Source: Acinetobacter lwoffii
Lineage (GTDB): Bacteria; Pseudomonadota; Gammaproteobacteria; Pseudomonadales; Moraxellaceae
Assembly (NCBI RefSeq): GCF_002321025.1
Contig: NZ_DCLL01000025.1
Span: 13,032 to 76,566, forward strand
Reading direction: 5' to 3'
DNA: 63,535 nt
Positions 44,256-53,618 of this stretch are shown here, in pieces; the stretch's first letter is position 1, and each line of letters begins with the position of its first letter. Under the pieces are notes generated by a model, which saw only the letters and a list, made by a program, of their open reading frames with translations, was not told the DNA's origin and searched no databases. Made by a program: the position numbers and the translations under genes.

Positions 44256-44861
44256 ATGACGACTGTAAGACAGCAGAACTTCCTTCTTCGTAAAGAGAAG
44301 ATCCTGAGCATGGCGGAAAGCCTGCTACTGGATAATAATCAGGACATTACCCTGAGTGAGCTGGCCAGTGAACTGGACATCGCAAAAGGAACCATCTACA
44401 AACATTTTAAAAGCAAGAACCAGTTATATTTAGAACTGATTATTCTGAATGAAAAAAGAATTCTAGAAATATCAAAAAAGCATAATAACGATATTAAAAA
44501 TTATGTTTCACAATATATGCTCTATCACATGCTCAATTCAAACCGAACCATCCTGTTACATGTCATTGAAGAGCGTTTAACCAATAACGAAAAAAATCTG
44601 AAAGAGTTATTTCAGGAGCTTTATCGTATTCGTGAAGAACGGATTATCCGGATTAAAGACATCACCCATGATTATCTGGTGGCTTTAGAAAGTGCCATGT
44701 CGATTCGCGATTATTTATCTTATATCTGGACAGTCACCTATGGCGCTTCGCTGTTATTAAATTCGACCAATTACCAAAAAGCGATTGGATCACGCGAACG
44801 TTTGATTAAGCTGTATATTAATCAGGCGCTGATGACGCCAGATAAAATCTCATCGGTATGA
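44256..44861 (+). CDS. TetR-family transcriptional regulator
   Basis: A 201-residue TetR protein: helix-turn-helix at about 25-55 (ITLSELASELDIAKGTIYKHFKSKNQLYLELI) and a C-terminal ligand domain. It is divergent from the acyl-CoA dehydrogenase/thiolase genes, so an acyl-CoA or fatty-acid signal is plausible. A strong terminator follows. Confidence 0.88.
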   Translation: MTTVRQQNFLLRKEKILSMAESLLLDNNQDITLSELASELDIAKGTIYKHFKSKNQLYLELIILNEKRILEISKKHNNDIKNYVSQYMLYHMLNSNRTILLHVIEERLTNNEKNLKELFQELYRIREERIIRIKDITHDYLVALESAMSIRDYLSYIWTVTYGASLLLNSTNYQKAIGSRERLIKLYINQALMTPDKISSV

Positions 44862-44871
44862 TCAATAGAAT

Positions 44872-44902
44872 AAAAAATGCCTGATTCAATCAGGCATTTT
44901 TT
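44872..44902. terminator. bidirectional intrinsic terminator
   Basis: TGCCTGA, loop TTCAA, TCAGGCA, flanked by A and T runs; shared by the TetR gene and the convergent copper operon. Confidence 0.9.
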
Positions 44903-44954
44903 ATTTGGCTGTATGAGTGCATAAGATCACTTTCGCAATCTAAATCGACAATGA

Positions 44955-45149
44955 TCAGGCTGCCACAGGCGGGAAACCATCTTCGGTTAAAGCTGCCACA
45001 ATCTCAGACTCACTGACTGTCGATTCAACTTCAACTAGCTTAGTCGCCACATCAATATTCACAGTGGCATTTTCATCCAGATCTTTAATCGTAGCCGTGA
45101 CACTGCGCGCGCAGCCACCACAAGTCATATTTTCAATACGGAATTTCAT
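44955..45149 (-). CDS. copZ: copper chaperone, CopZ-like HMA protein
   Basis: A 64-residue single heavy-metal-associated domain with the metal motif MTCGGC (Cys10, Cys13), which carries Cu(I) in the cytoplasm to CopA. The ATG at 45149 follows GGAG at six bases; four codons upstream are unlikely. Last gene of the copA-cueR-copZ operon. Confidence 0.88.
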   Translation of the reverse strand: MKFRIENMTCGGCARSVTATIKDLDENATVNIDVATKLVEVESTVSESEIVAALTEDGFPPVAA

Positions 45150-45198
45150 GTTTAGCTCCATAGGATCGGTTTAAAAATTGATGTGAATACAGCGCATG

Positions 45199-45606
45199 TC
45201 AGTGCTGTTCAGTTCCGACACCCTGTTCAATCTGTTTTAAAATCTGGCAATCAGACTGTTCATTGCCGGCACACTGCTCAACCGATTGCTGTAAAATTAA
45301 TAGCATATGCTGCATATCGGCAATTTTCTGTTGTAAAAACTGGATATGTTTTTGTGCCAGCTGTTTGACCTCACTACTCTGGCGTGAGCTGTTCAACCAC
45401 AGGCCGAGTAACTCTTTCATCTGCTCTGAAGAAAATCCCAGTTCACGTGCATGCTGGATAAAACTTAAGATTTTAATATCCGCATCACTATAAACCCGAT
45501 AACCTGTATCACTGCGTTTCGGAGCCGGCAACAAACCAATGTCTTCATAATAACGAATCATTTTCGCAGAGATGCCAGAACGTTTTGCCGCCTGACCAAT
45601 ATTCAT
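45199..45606 (-). CDS. cueR: copper-responsive MerR-family regulator CueR
   Basis: A 135-residue MerR protein: winged helix (MNIGQAAKRSGISAKMIRYYEDIGLL), a dimerisation helix and the metal loop with two Cys separated by seven residues (CAGNEQSDC), as in CueR Cys112 and Cys120. The start overlaps the copA stop within ATGATGA, coupling it to copA. It should activate the promoter upstream of copA, forming an autoregulatory loop because it is in the same operon. Confidence 0.9.
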   Translation of the reverse strand: MNIGQAAKRSGISAKMIRYYEDIGLLPAPKRSDTGYRVYSDADIKILSFIQHARELGFSSEQMKELLGLWLNSSRQSSEVKQLAQKHIQFLQQKIADMQHMLLILQQSVEQCAGNEQSDCQILKQIEQGVGTEQH

Positions 45607-48299
45607 CATACTGACTCCTTAAACTGCACCGGTTGATAGGCTTTTAATCTCAAGGCATTGCTGACGACAAACACGGAGGACAACGCCATCGCACCTGCGG
45701 CAAACATTGGCGATAACAATATACCCCAAAATGGATAAAGCACACCCGCGGCAATCGGAATTAAGGCAATATTGTAGACAAAGGCCCAAAACAGGTTCTG
45801 TTTAATATTGCGCATGGTCGCCTGACTTAAACCAATGCCTGTAGCCACATGCTGTAAATTGCCTGACATCAACACCACATCGGCTGCTTCAATCGCGACA
45901 TCGGTACCGGTTCCAATCGCCATACCGACATCGGCCTGGGCCAATGCCGGTGCATCATTGATTCCATCCCCAACAAAAGTGAGCACGCCGTATTGCTGCT
46001 GGAGTTGTCGTACTGCATCGACTTTTTCATGCGGCAAAACTTCCGCAATCACCTGATCGATTTTCAACTGTTTGGCGATCGCCTGCGCGGTATGCTGATG
46101 ATCACCAGTAATCATCGCCACTTTAAGACCTTGGTCATGCAAGGCCTGAATCGCGCTATAAGTAGTTGGTTTAATCGGATCAGCGACAGCAATAATCGCA
46201 GCCAGCTTTTGATTAATCGCTACATATAAAGGACTGCGGCCCTGATCACCGAGCTTTTGTGCAGTGGCTCTAAACAGATCGACATTTAAGCCCAAGTCCT
46301 GCATCAGACGCTCCGCACCAATATGCAGCTGCTGACCGGACACCTGTGCTTTGACCCCAGCACCGGTAATCGAATCAAAGTCCGTCACTTCCAAAAGTTC
46401 CAGCTCTTGCTCACGAGCAGCGTGGACGATGGCGTGGGCAATCGGATGTTCAGATTTAGCCTCCACTGAAGCGACGAGCTGCAATACCTCCTGCTGATTA
46501 AAATCTGCCGTAACTTCAAAGTCGGTCAGCAGCGGTTTTCCCTCAGTTAAGGTTCCGGTTTTATCGAGCGCGACGACTTTGGTTTGCTGCAATAACTGCA
46601 ATGCTTCGCCCTTACGGAATAGCACGCCCAGTTCTGCTGCACGGCCAGTTCCGACCATAATTGAGGTAGGAGTCGCCAGTCCCATCGCACATGGACAGGC
46701 AATAATCAGTACGGCGACTGCATTTACCAATGCATAGGTCAGATTCGGCTCAGGCCCAAACAGGAACCAGACCATAAAGGTCAGGGCCGCCAGTGCCATA
46801 ACAGCCGGCACAAACCATAAAGTCACTTTATCGACCACGGCCTGAATTGGCAGTTTTGAGCCTTGTGCCTGTTCTACCATCTGAATAATCTGCGCCAGTA
46901 CCGAATCCTGTCCGACCGCAGTAGCCTTGATTTGCAATGTTCCGTTCTGGTTTACCGTACCGCCGACAACCTGATCACCAGCCTGTTTGGCCACAGGTAA
47001 AGGCTCACCGCTAATCATCGCTTCATCGATATAACTTTGCCCGGCAACCACTTCACCATCGACGGCGACTTTTTCACCCGGGCGGATTTCAATCAGCATG
47101 CCTTGTTGTACATCGGCAATTGCCAGATCAACCCAGTGATTATTTTGTTGCACTCGGGCTGTTTTCGGCTGCAAACCGACCAGATACTGAATCGCTTCCG
47201 AGGTTTTACCTTTGGCTTTAGCTTCCAGATAACGCCCCAGTAAAATCAGCGCGACAATAACGGCGGCCGCTTCAAAGTACACATGCACGGTGGACTGCGG
47301 TAACAGCTGTGGAAAAAAGGTCGCAATACAGGAAAATCCGTAAGCTGCAATGGTTCCAACTGCGACCAGAGAATTCATATCTGGTGCCAGACGTAATAAT
47401 GCCGGAATCCCATGCTGATAAAAACGCCGTCCCGGAATCATCAGCACCAAAGTGGTCAGCACAAACTGCAGATACCAGCTGTTCTGGGTTCCCAGCGTAT
47501 GGGCAATAAAATGATGAAATGCCGGAATCAAGTGCGAGCCCATTTCCAGAATAAATACAGGCGCTGTCAGAATGACTGCAAGCCATAAATCTCGTTTCAG
47601 TTGTGCCGTTTCATTGGCTTTCTTTTCCTGAAAAGCATCATGGCTATCTGTCGACATATCCCTACCAGATTTTATGGTGGCCTGATAACCGGCTTTCTCC
47701 ACCGCAGCAATCAAGGCCGGAATCTGGGCATGCGAGGCTTTCACCCAGGCAGTTTCGGTGGCCAGATTGACCTGTGCTTCGCTGACACCTTCTACTTTTA
47801 ATAAAGCTTTTTCCACACGTGCCACACATGAAGCGCAAGTCATGCCTTCAATAGCCAGTTCAATACGATCGCTCTGAATATCAAAACCGGCTTTTTGCAC
47901 GGCTTGAGTCAGCTTGGACAATGGCACAGAATTGATCGCACTCACATGCGCCTTTTCAGTGGCCAGATTCACTTGTGCATCCAACACGCCTTCCACTTTT
48001 TTTAGGGCTTTTTCTACGCGAGCCACACAGGATGCACAGGTCATGCCTTCAATGTTCAAATCAAACTGTTGCGTCGGTACATCGAAACCGGATTTTTCAA
48101 TTGCTTGAACCAGCGCAGCGGCAGCAATCGGCTGCTGGCTTTTAATAAAAGCTTTTTCAGTCGACAGGTTGACAGATGCCTCGACCACACCTTCAATTTT
48201 TTTCAAGGCTTTTTCCACCCGAGCGACACAGGAGGCACAGGTCATACCGCCAATCTGCACCTGCTGCTCATATAAGCGGTTGCTGTCTTGTTCTACCAT
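45606..48299 (-). CDS. copA: Cu(I)-exporting P1B-type ATPase with three HMA domains
   Basis: An 897-residue inner-membrane copper pump. Three N-terminal HMA repeats place CASC at 21-24, 88-91 and 155-158, exactly 67 residues apart. Eight membrane helices follow; the transport motif CPC is at 535-537 (IACPCAMG), the phosphorylated Asp579 in DKTGT, and GDGINDAPAL near the end of the cytoplasmic part. I chose ATG 48299, with GGAG six bases upstream; ATGs four codons and two codons upstream are also open. Most bacterial CopA have one or two HMA domains, so three is somewhat unusual. Confidence 0.93.
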   Translation of the reverse strand: MVEQDSNRLYEQQVQIGGMTCASCVARVEKALKKIEGVVEASVNLSTEKAFIKSQQPIAAAALVQAIEKSGFDVPTQQFDLNIEGMTCASCVARVEKALKKVEGVLDAQVNLATEKAHVSAINSVPLSKLTQAVQKAGFDIQSDRIELAIEGMTCASCVARVEKALLKVEGVSEAQVNLATETAWVKASHAQIPALIAAVEKAGYQATIKSGRDMSTDSHDAFQEKKANETAQLKRDLWLAVILTAPVFILEMGSHLIPAFHHFIAHTLGTQNSWYLQFVLTTLVLMIPGRRFYQHGIPALLRLAPDMNSLVAVGTIAAYGFSCIATFFPQLLPQSTVHVYFEAAAVIVALILLGRYLEAKAKGKTSEAIQYLVGLQPKTARVQQNNHWVDLAIADVQQGMLIEIRPGEKVAVDGEVVAGQSYIDEAMISGEPLPVAKQAGDQVVGGTVNQNGTLQIKATAVGQDSVLAQIIQMVEQAQGSKLPIQAVVDKVTLWFVPAVMALAALTFMVWFLFGPEPNLTYALVNAVAVLIIACPCAMGLATPTSIMVGTGRAAELGVLFRKGEALQLLQQTKVVALDKTGTLTEGKPLLTDFEVTADFNQQEVLQLVASVEAKSEHPIAHAIVHAAREQELELLEVTDFDSITGAGVKAQVSGQQLHIGAERLMQDLGLNVDLFRATAQKLGDQGRSPLYVAINQKLAAIIAVADPIKPTTYSAIQALHDQGLKVAMITGDHQHTAQAIAKQLKIDQVIAEVLPHEKVDAVRQLQQQYGVLTFVGDGINDAPALAQADVGMAIGTGTDVAIEAADVVLMSGNLQHVATGIGLSQATMRNIKQNLFWAFVYNIALIPIAAGVLYPFWGILLSPMFAAGAMALSSVFVVSNALRLKAYQPVQFKESV

Positions 48300-48335
48300 G
48301 CCCATCTCCATGCCTCAACTCACTGTTGATGTTAT

Positions 48336-48366
48336 AGCTTAAACATTCCCATCATGGTAAGGTCAA
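48336..48366 (-). promoter_or_regulatory. CueR-activated promoter of copA
   Basis: Minus strand -35 TTGACC (48361-48366), a 19-base spacer and -10 TAAGCT (48336-48341). The dyad ACCTTACC/GGGAATGT within the overlong spacer matches the CueR box of E. coli copA in position and spacing. Confidence 0.8.
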
Positions 48367-48427
48367 GTCCTTCATCTGACTATTTTAAAAATAATGCAGC
48401 GTCCTGCTGCGATTTAAAACTACCCAA

Positions 48428-48456
48428 TAAAAAGCCCGAAGATGACTTCGGGCTTG
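48428..48456 (-). terminator. intrinsic terminator of cysK
   Basis: AAGCCCGAAG, loop ATGA, CTTCGGGCTT; an A run on the plus strand gives the T run on the minus strand. Confidence 0.85.
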
Positions 48457-48490
48457 TCTAACAGTGTTTAAAATATAAAATGCATCAATG

Positions 48491-49489
48491 TTATTCAGCA
48501 GAAATATCTTCAAACAGGATCGAAGACAGGTAACGTTCACCACCATCTGGCAAAATCACCACAATATTTTTACCGGCATTTTCAGGGCGAGCCGCCAATT
48601 GTGCCGCTGCTGCCATAGCCGCGCCACTTGAAATACCGACCAGGATACCTTCCTGAGCTGCTGTTTTACGTGCCCACTCGACTGCATCTGCACTATGAAT
48701 GGCAATCACTTCATCAACGAGGTCTAGGTCCAAATTGCCTGGAATGAAGTTGGCACCGATCCCCTGAATTTTGTGTGGTCCAGGTGTAATGTCTTCACCG
48801 CGTTTGGCCTGACCAATAATTGCAGACTCAGCAGGTTCCACCGCCACAGAATATAAAGGCTTGTTTTTCACTTTTTCAAAGTAGCGTGAAATACCGGTAA
48901 TGGTTCCACCCGTTCCGACACCTGCGACCAGAATATCGACATTGCCCGCAGTCGCTTCCCAGATTTCTGGGCCCGTAGTTTCTTCATGAATTTTAGGATT
49001 GGCCGGATTTTCAAACTGTTGTGGCAGGAAATATTGTTCAGGGTTCTCATTCAGCAGACGCTCAGCTTCTTCAATCGCACCCTTCATGCCTTTGGCCGGA
49101 TCAGTCAATACCAGATTGGCACCCAATGCTTTCACCACCTTACGGCGTTCAATACTCATGCTTGAAGGCATGGTCAAAGTAATGTCATAACCTTTGGCTG
49201 CCGCAACAAAAGCCAATGCAATACCGGTATTGCCGCTGGTTGGCTCGACAATATGCATACCGGATTTGAGCTTGCCAGATTTTTCAGCATCATTAATCAA
49301 CGCTGCACCAATACGACACTTGACTGAGAATGCCGGATTACGGCTTTCAATTTTCGCAAGTACCGTGGCCGGAGCGGAAATCACACGATTAATACGAACA
49401 AGCGGTGTATTTCCAATCGCGTCTGCATTATTACTATAAACCGCTATACCTAAATTATTCGGTGTTGGAAAAGCTGAATCTGTACTCAT
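48491..49489 (-). CDS. cysK: cysteine synthase A
   Basis: A 332-residue O-acetylserine sulfhydrylase. The PLP lysine is Lys57 in PAFSVKCRIG, the phosphate loop TSGNTGIA follows, and GVGTGGTI with the ISSGAAMAAA segment are standard. It makes cysteine from O-acetylserine and sulfide. It lacks the C-terminal regulatory region of CysB synthases. Its N terminus is about 15 residues longer than E. coli CysK. Divergent from a BigR-like regulator. Confidence 0.93.
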   Translation of the reverse strand: MSTDSAFPTPNNLGIAVYSNNADAIGNTPLVRINRVISAPATVLAKIESRNPAFSVKCRIGAALINDAEKSGKLKSGMHIVEPTSGNTGIALAFVAAAKGYDITLTMPSSMSIERRKVVKALGANLVLTDPAKGMKGAIEEAERLLNENPEQYFLPQQFENPANPKIHEETTGPEIWEATAGNVDILVAGVGTGGTITGISRYFEKVKNKPLYSVAVEPAESAIIGQAKRGEDITPGPHKIQGIGANFIPGNLDLDLVDEVIAIHSADAVEWARKTAAQEGILVGISSGAAMAAAAQLAARPENAGKNIVVILPDGGERYLSSILFEDISAE

Positions 49490-49715
49490 GATGATATCCC
49501 TGATGTTATTGGTTCAAGTCGCTTAAACATCATACAAGCATTTTTTTGCTTTGTAGATGTTTGATGAAACTTGCACTTCATTGCACGAATGTGAACTAAA
49601 ATACTTTCTGAACTATGCAATAAATTTATCTTATCTATCAATATTTAAAATATAATTTTAATTGATAATTCAATTCATTAAAAACCATAAAACTTAACTG
49701 TTTTTAGCAAGGTAT

Positions 49716-49733
49716 TACGGGCTAAGACCCGTA
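49716..49733. promoter_or_regulatory. inverted repeat, candidate operator of the ArsR-type regulator
   Basis: TACGGG-N6-CCCGTA, perfect arms, overlapping a TATAAT box at 49732-49737 about 35 bases before the regulator start. Confidence 0.5.
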
Positions 49734-49770
49734 TAATTAGCGGGCTGTAACTTTATAATGGACATATTGA

Positions 49771-50088
49771 ATGAAAACCGATTTTGAAATCACGACTATG
49801 CGCGATTCAGCAGAACAGGTCGTTGGCATTTTAAAATCTCTGGCCAATACCGACCGTCTTCTTATTTTATGTCATCTGTCTCAAGCGGAACTGAATGTTT
49901 CAGAAATTGAGGAAATAACTGAGATTAAACAGCCGACTCTTTCCCAACAGCTCATGATGCTGCGTAAAAGCGATGTGGTAGATACCCGGCGCGATGGCAA
50001 ACAGATTTATTATTCAATTAAAGATCAAAATTTGATTGTGGTCTTAAATACCCTTTATCGATTGTATTGCGGCAATCCAGCTAAATAA
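49771..50088 (+). CDS. ArsR-family regulator, BigR/SqrR-like
   Basis: A 105-residue winged-helix repressor: recognition helix QPTLSQQLMMLRKSDVV and wing DTRRDGKQIYYSIKD. It has no classical ArsR metal-box (ELCVCDL), but has two cysteines, Cys34 (LILCHLS) and Cys100 (LYCGN), placed like the Cys pair of BigR/SqrR, which form a persulfide-induced link. Between cysK and a SulP transporter, a sulfide/persulfide sensor is plausible but inferred. Confidence 0.85.
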   Translation: MKTDFEITTMRDSAEQVVGILKSLANTDRLLILCHLSQAELNVSEIEEITEIKQPTLSQQLMMLRKSDVVDTRRDGKQIYYSIKDQNLIVVLNTLYRLYCGNPAK

Positions 50089-50200
50089 AGAATCTTTCTT
50101 TTTTCAGTCATCAAGATGAATTTCTTTAAACTCTTATTGATGTCGTTTTAAATCATTAAGATCACGATCATAAGTTTTCGAATGATACGTGACTGACCCA

Positions 50201-50227
50201 GATGATTCATTTTAAACATGAATCATC
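50201..50227. promoter_or_regulatory. inverted repeat between the ArsR-type and SulP genes
   Basis: GATGATTCAT and ATGAATCATC, perfect ten-base arms with a seven-base loop. No T run follows, so it may be an operator or a weak terminator. Confidence 0.4.
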
Positions 50228-50302
50228 AAGAAGCTAGATCAGCTAAGACTTCTTAGCAGAATTTGTGCATAATATATCTATATTTGTGATTTAGACCTTT
50301 TT

Positions 50303-52051
50303 ATGCCAAATTCCAAGTCTAAACTTCTGCATAAACTGCCTGCCTGGGCATGGTTAAGCCACTATACGCCGGTCAAATTTAAGTCCGATGTGCTAGCCGC
50401 CCTGATTGTGGTGGCGATGCTGGTGCCTCAAGGGATGGCCTATGCCATGCTAGCAGGATTGCCGCCGATCATGGGCTTATATGCCAGCATCCTGCCGATG
50501 ATCATTTATGCGCTGCTCGGTGGGAGTTCGACTTTATCGATTGGCCCGGTAGCCATCATTTCCATGATGACTTTTGCTACGCTCAATCCACTTTTTGAAG
50601 TCGGCTCACCAGTCTATATTGAAGCTGCGACTTTATTGGCACTGATGGTCGGGATTATTTCCCTGCTTTTGGGATTATTCCGTTTTGGTTTTCTGATCCA
50701 GTTGATCAGTCATCCCGTGATTCAAAGCTTTATTATTGCCTCTGCCTTATTGATTGCGTTTGGGCAGTTAAAGTTTTTGGTCGATCTTCCTTTAAAAGCC
50801 AATAACCTTCCGGAGTTTGTCAGCAGTTTGCTGCAATATTTCCCGCTGCTGCACGTGCCGAGCCTGATTTTCGGCCTGTTCTCTATCGGTCTGCTGATCT
50901 ATCTGCCCAAGTTATTAAAATCTCAGGCGGTACAAAGCCGGATCGGCTATACAGATTTTCTGGTACGTGCAGTGCCGCTGATTCTGGTGTGTCTGGGGAT
51001 TGCGGCGATTGTCTTTCTGGATTTAAAGCTTCAGGGCATTAAAACGGTCGGTGCAATTCCTTCCGGTTTTCCGCCCTTGTCCTTTCCACACTGGAACTGG
51101 GAACTGGTGATGACCTTGTTACCGGGTGCCAGCATGATCGCCATGATCAGTTTTGTGGAGTCACTATCGATTGCTCAAGCCACGGCCTTACAGCAACGCA
51201 GTCATTTAAACAGTAATCAGGAACTGATTGCGCTCGGTCTGGCCAATATCAGTGCAGGCGTGAGTTCAGCTTTTCCGGTAACGGGCAGCCTGTCGCGGAC
51301 GGTGGTGAATGCCGATGCCGGTGCCAAATCACCTATGGCCGGTGTTTTATCCTCTATTCTGATTATTTTTGTGAGCCTGTTCTTTACCGGATTTTTTGAA
51401 GATCTACCGCTGACCATTCTGGCCGCGACGATTATTGTTTCCATCTGGAAGCTGGTTAATTTCCAGCCATTTTTTGATGCCTGGCGCTATTCCAAGGCAG
51501 ATGGCCTTGCCATGTGGATTACTTTTCTGGGCGTGGTCCTGATTGATATTTCCACCGGTTTGATTATTGGAATCGTGTCGACCTTTGTTCTGATGTTATG
51601 GCGAATCAGCCGTCCGCATATTGCAGTTGTCGGTCTGGTCGAAGGAACCCAGCATTTTCGTAATATTCAGCGGCATCAGGTCAGTACCTCCGACCGGGTG
51701 CTGTCACTACGGATTGATGAGAATCTGACGTTTCTGAATGCCAATAGCTTCAAAGGTTATCTGATCAATGAGATCAGCCTGAATGACCAGCTACAACATG
51801 TGATTATCAACTGTTCCAGCATCAGTGCGATTGATCTGAGTGCCCTGGAAATGCTGGAAGATTTAAATGCGGAACTGGCCAAACTGGATATTCGTCTGCA
51901 TTTTGCCGAAGTCAAAGGTCCGGTCATGGACAAGCTGCAAGCTTCTAAATTGATGACGCATTTGAGCGGGCGCATTTATCTGACCCATTTTCAGGCGATT
52001 CAGGACCTGGCGCCAGAGATCTTTGAGCAGCATAAAGATTATATGATTTAA
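50303..52051 (+). CDS. SulP-family anion transporter with STAS domain
   Basis: A 582-residue inner-membrane protein: SulP transmembrane core (LVPQGMAYAMLAGLPPIMGLYAS-type signature at about 40-62, shown here only in part) with 10-14 helices to about 450, and a C-terminal cytoplasmic STAS domain (about 465-560; CSSISAIDLSALEML). It imports sulfate or another anion such as bicarbonate. The BigR-like gene upstream and cysK suggest sulfate, but this is inference. Confidence 0.87.
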   Translation: MPNSKSKLLHKLPAWAWLSHYTPVKFKSDVLAALIVVAMLVPQGMAYAMLAGLPPIMGLYASILPMIIYALLGGSSTLSIGPVAIISMMTFATLNPLFEVGSPVYIEAATLLALMVGIISLLLGLFRFGFLIQLISHPVIQSFIIASALLIAFGQLKFLVDLPLKANNLPEFVSSLLQYFPLLHVPSLIFGLFSIGLLIYLPKLLKSQAVQSRIGYTDFLVRAVPLILVCLGIAAIVFLDLKLQGIKTVGAIPSGFPPLSFPHWNWELVMTLLPGASMIAMISFVESLSIAQATALQQRSHLNSNQELIALGLANISAGVSSAFPVTGSLSRTVVNADAGAKSPMAGVLSSILIIFVSLFFTGFFEDLPLTILAATIIVSIWKLVNFQPFFDAWRYSKADGLAMWITFLGVVLIDISTGLIIGIVSTFVLMLWRISRPHIAVVGLVEGTQHFRNIQRHQVSTSDRVLSLRIDENLTFLNANSFKGYLINEISLNDQLQHVIINCSSISAIDLSALEMLEDLNAELAKLDIRLHFAEVKGPVMDKLQASKLMTHLSGRIYLTHFQAIQDLAPEIFEQHKDYMI

Positions 52052-52379
52052 GACAGCAGATACTGGAACTTATGGCCGGAGATTCAAACCGGTCATAGCT
52101 CCAATATTTTTTGAATTTTCAAATATAATTTGAATTTATCTATTTAACTTTGATATTTATTTCATGAATACAATTTTAAATATGCTGATTTATTCATCAT
52201 TTTAAGAAGTTTTTCTTCAATATAAGCAATGTTTTAAACCCGTTAATTTTATAATATATCAATAATATCAATATCTTGGTTTTAATATGAAAATATATTT
52301 TAAGCCTTGTTTAAATTAAGTATAAAATAGCGCAACTTTTTCCCAAATTTAGCCCTCGTAATTTTCACAAGGCAACCTT
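52052..52379. other. 328-bp AT-rich intergenic region
   Basis: No gene. TATGGCCGG (52071-52079) can pair with CCGGTCATA (52089-52097) and may end sulP transcription; TTCAAAT-ata-ATTTGAA (52118-52134) is a symmetric element. The rest is AT-rich sequence with the sstT promoter. Confidence 0.4.
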
Positions 52380-53576
52380 ATGTTTTCTGCCCTTATGCGC
52401 ATGAGCTTAGTCTCTCGAATCATCATCGCCATTATTTTAGGTGTGGGTGTGGCTGTGGTATTTCCCGAAGCTACTCCCTCATTAAGCCTATTGGGCGACC
52501 TGTTTATTAAAGCCTTGAAGTCTGTTGCACCGATTCTGGTTTTCATTTTAGTTTTAGCTTCTATCGCGAATTTTAAAGTGGGCCAATCTAACGCCGCCAT
52601 CAAGCCGATTATGCTGATGTATGCGGTCGGTATGTTCCTTGCTGCACTGAGCGCTGTGGTGTCGAGCATCTTATTTCCAAGTACGCTGTTCCTGGATATT
52701 GCTGCACAGGCTGACTTGCAGCCTCCTGGCAGTTTGGTAGAAATCCTGAAGAATTTGCTGCTCAGCTTTGTCGCCAACCCGGTTGTTGCAATTGCTGAAG
52801 CAAACTTTATTGGCATCCTGGCTTGGTCAGTGGCATTAGGCATCGCTTTCCGTCATGCATCGGATAGCACCAAGACGCTTTTGAATGATGCAGCCTTTGC
52901 AGTGAACTATGTGATTCGTTTAGTGATCAGCTTTGCACCTTTGGGTATTTTTGGTCTGGTTGCAGTGACTTTTGCTGAATCTGGTCTGGATACGATGACC
53001 AGTTACGTACATTTACTTGCTGTGTTGCTCGGAACGATGGTTTTCGTTGCACTGGTAATTAATCCGCTTCTGGTTGCCTTAATGACACGCAACAACCCGT
53101 ATCCACTGGTATTCACTTGCTTGCGCGAAAGTGGCATTACCGCTTTCTTTACCCGTAGTTCGGCAGCCAATATTCCAGTCAATCTGGACTTGGCAAAACG
53201 TCTGGGCGTCAAGGAATCAACTTCAAGTATCGCAATTCCTTTGGGTGCTACGATCAACATGGCAGGTGCTTCTGTGACCATTACTGTATTGTCATTGGCG
53301 GCTGTAAATACTTTGGGGATTAGCGTCGATTTCAGCACTATGCTCATTCTTTCTGTGGTGGCAACCGTTTCGGCATGTGGCGCTTCAGGTGTTGCAGGCG
53401 GTTCATTACTATTGATTCCAGTTGCATGTGGCCTGTTTGGTATTTCTTCGGATATCGCCATGCAAGTGGTCGCCATTGGTATGGTCATCAGCGTATTGCA
53501 GGATTCTACTGAAACCGCGCTAAACTCATCGACTGATGTTTTATTTACTGCAGCAGTAGACCGCGCATCAAATTGA
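52380..53576 (+). CDS. sstT: serine/threonine:Na+ symporter
   Basis: A 398-residue inner-membrane carrier of the dicarboxylate/amino acid:cation symporter family. ESTSSIAIPLGATINMAGAS and SACGASGVAGGSLLLIP are its HP/TM7 and HP2 signatures; the length is normal. It takes up serine and threonine with sodium. AAGG ribosome site seven bases upstream. Monocistronic. Confidence 0.92.
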   Translation: MFSALMRMSLVSRIIIAIILGVGVAVVFPEATPSLSLLGDLFIKALKSVAPILVFILVLASIANFKVGQSNAAIKPIMLMYAVGMFLAALSAVVSSILFPSTLFLDIAAQADLQPPGSLVEILKNLLLSFVANPVVAIAEANFIGILAWSVALGIAFRHASDSTKTLLNDAAFAVNYVIRLVISFAPLGIFGLVAVTFAESGLDTMTSYVHLLAVLLGTMVFVALVINPLLVALMTRNNPYPLVFTCLRESGITAFFTRSSAANIPVNLDLAKRLGVKESTSSIAIPLGATINMAGASVTITVLSLAAVNTLGISVDFSTMLILSVVATVSACGASGVAGGSLLLIPVACGLFGISSDIAMQVVAIGMVISVLQDSTETALNSSTDVLFTAAVDRASN

Positions 53577-53618
53577 TTTTATATTGATTAATCAATATGT
53601 TTAGCCAATGATTTTGTT

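Noticed and set aside
52349..52843. 164-residue minus-strand frame
   Set aside because: Antisense shadow of sstT, created by the codon pattern of a membrane protein.
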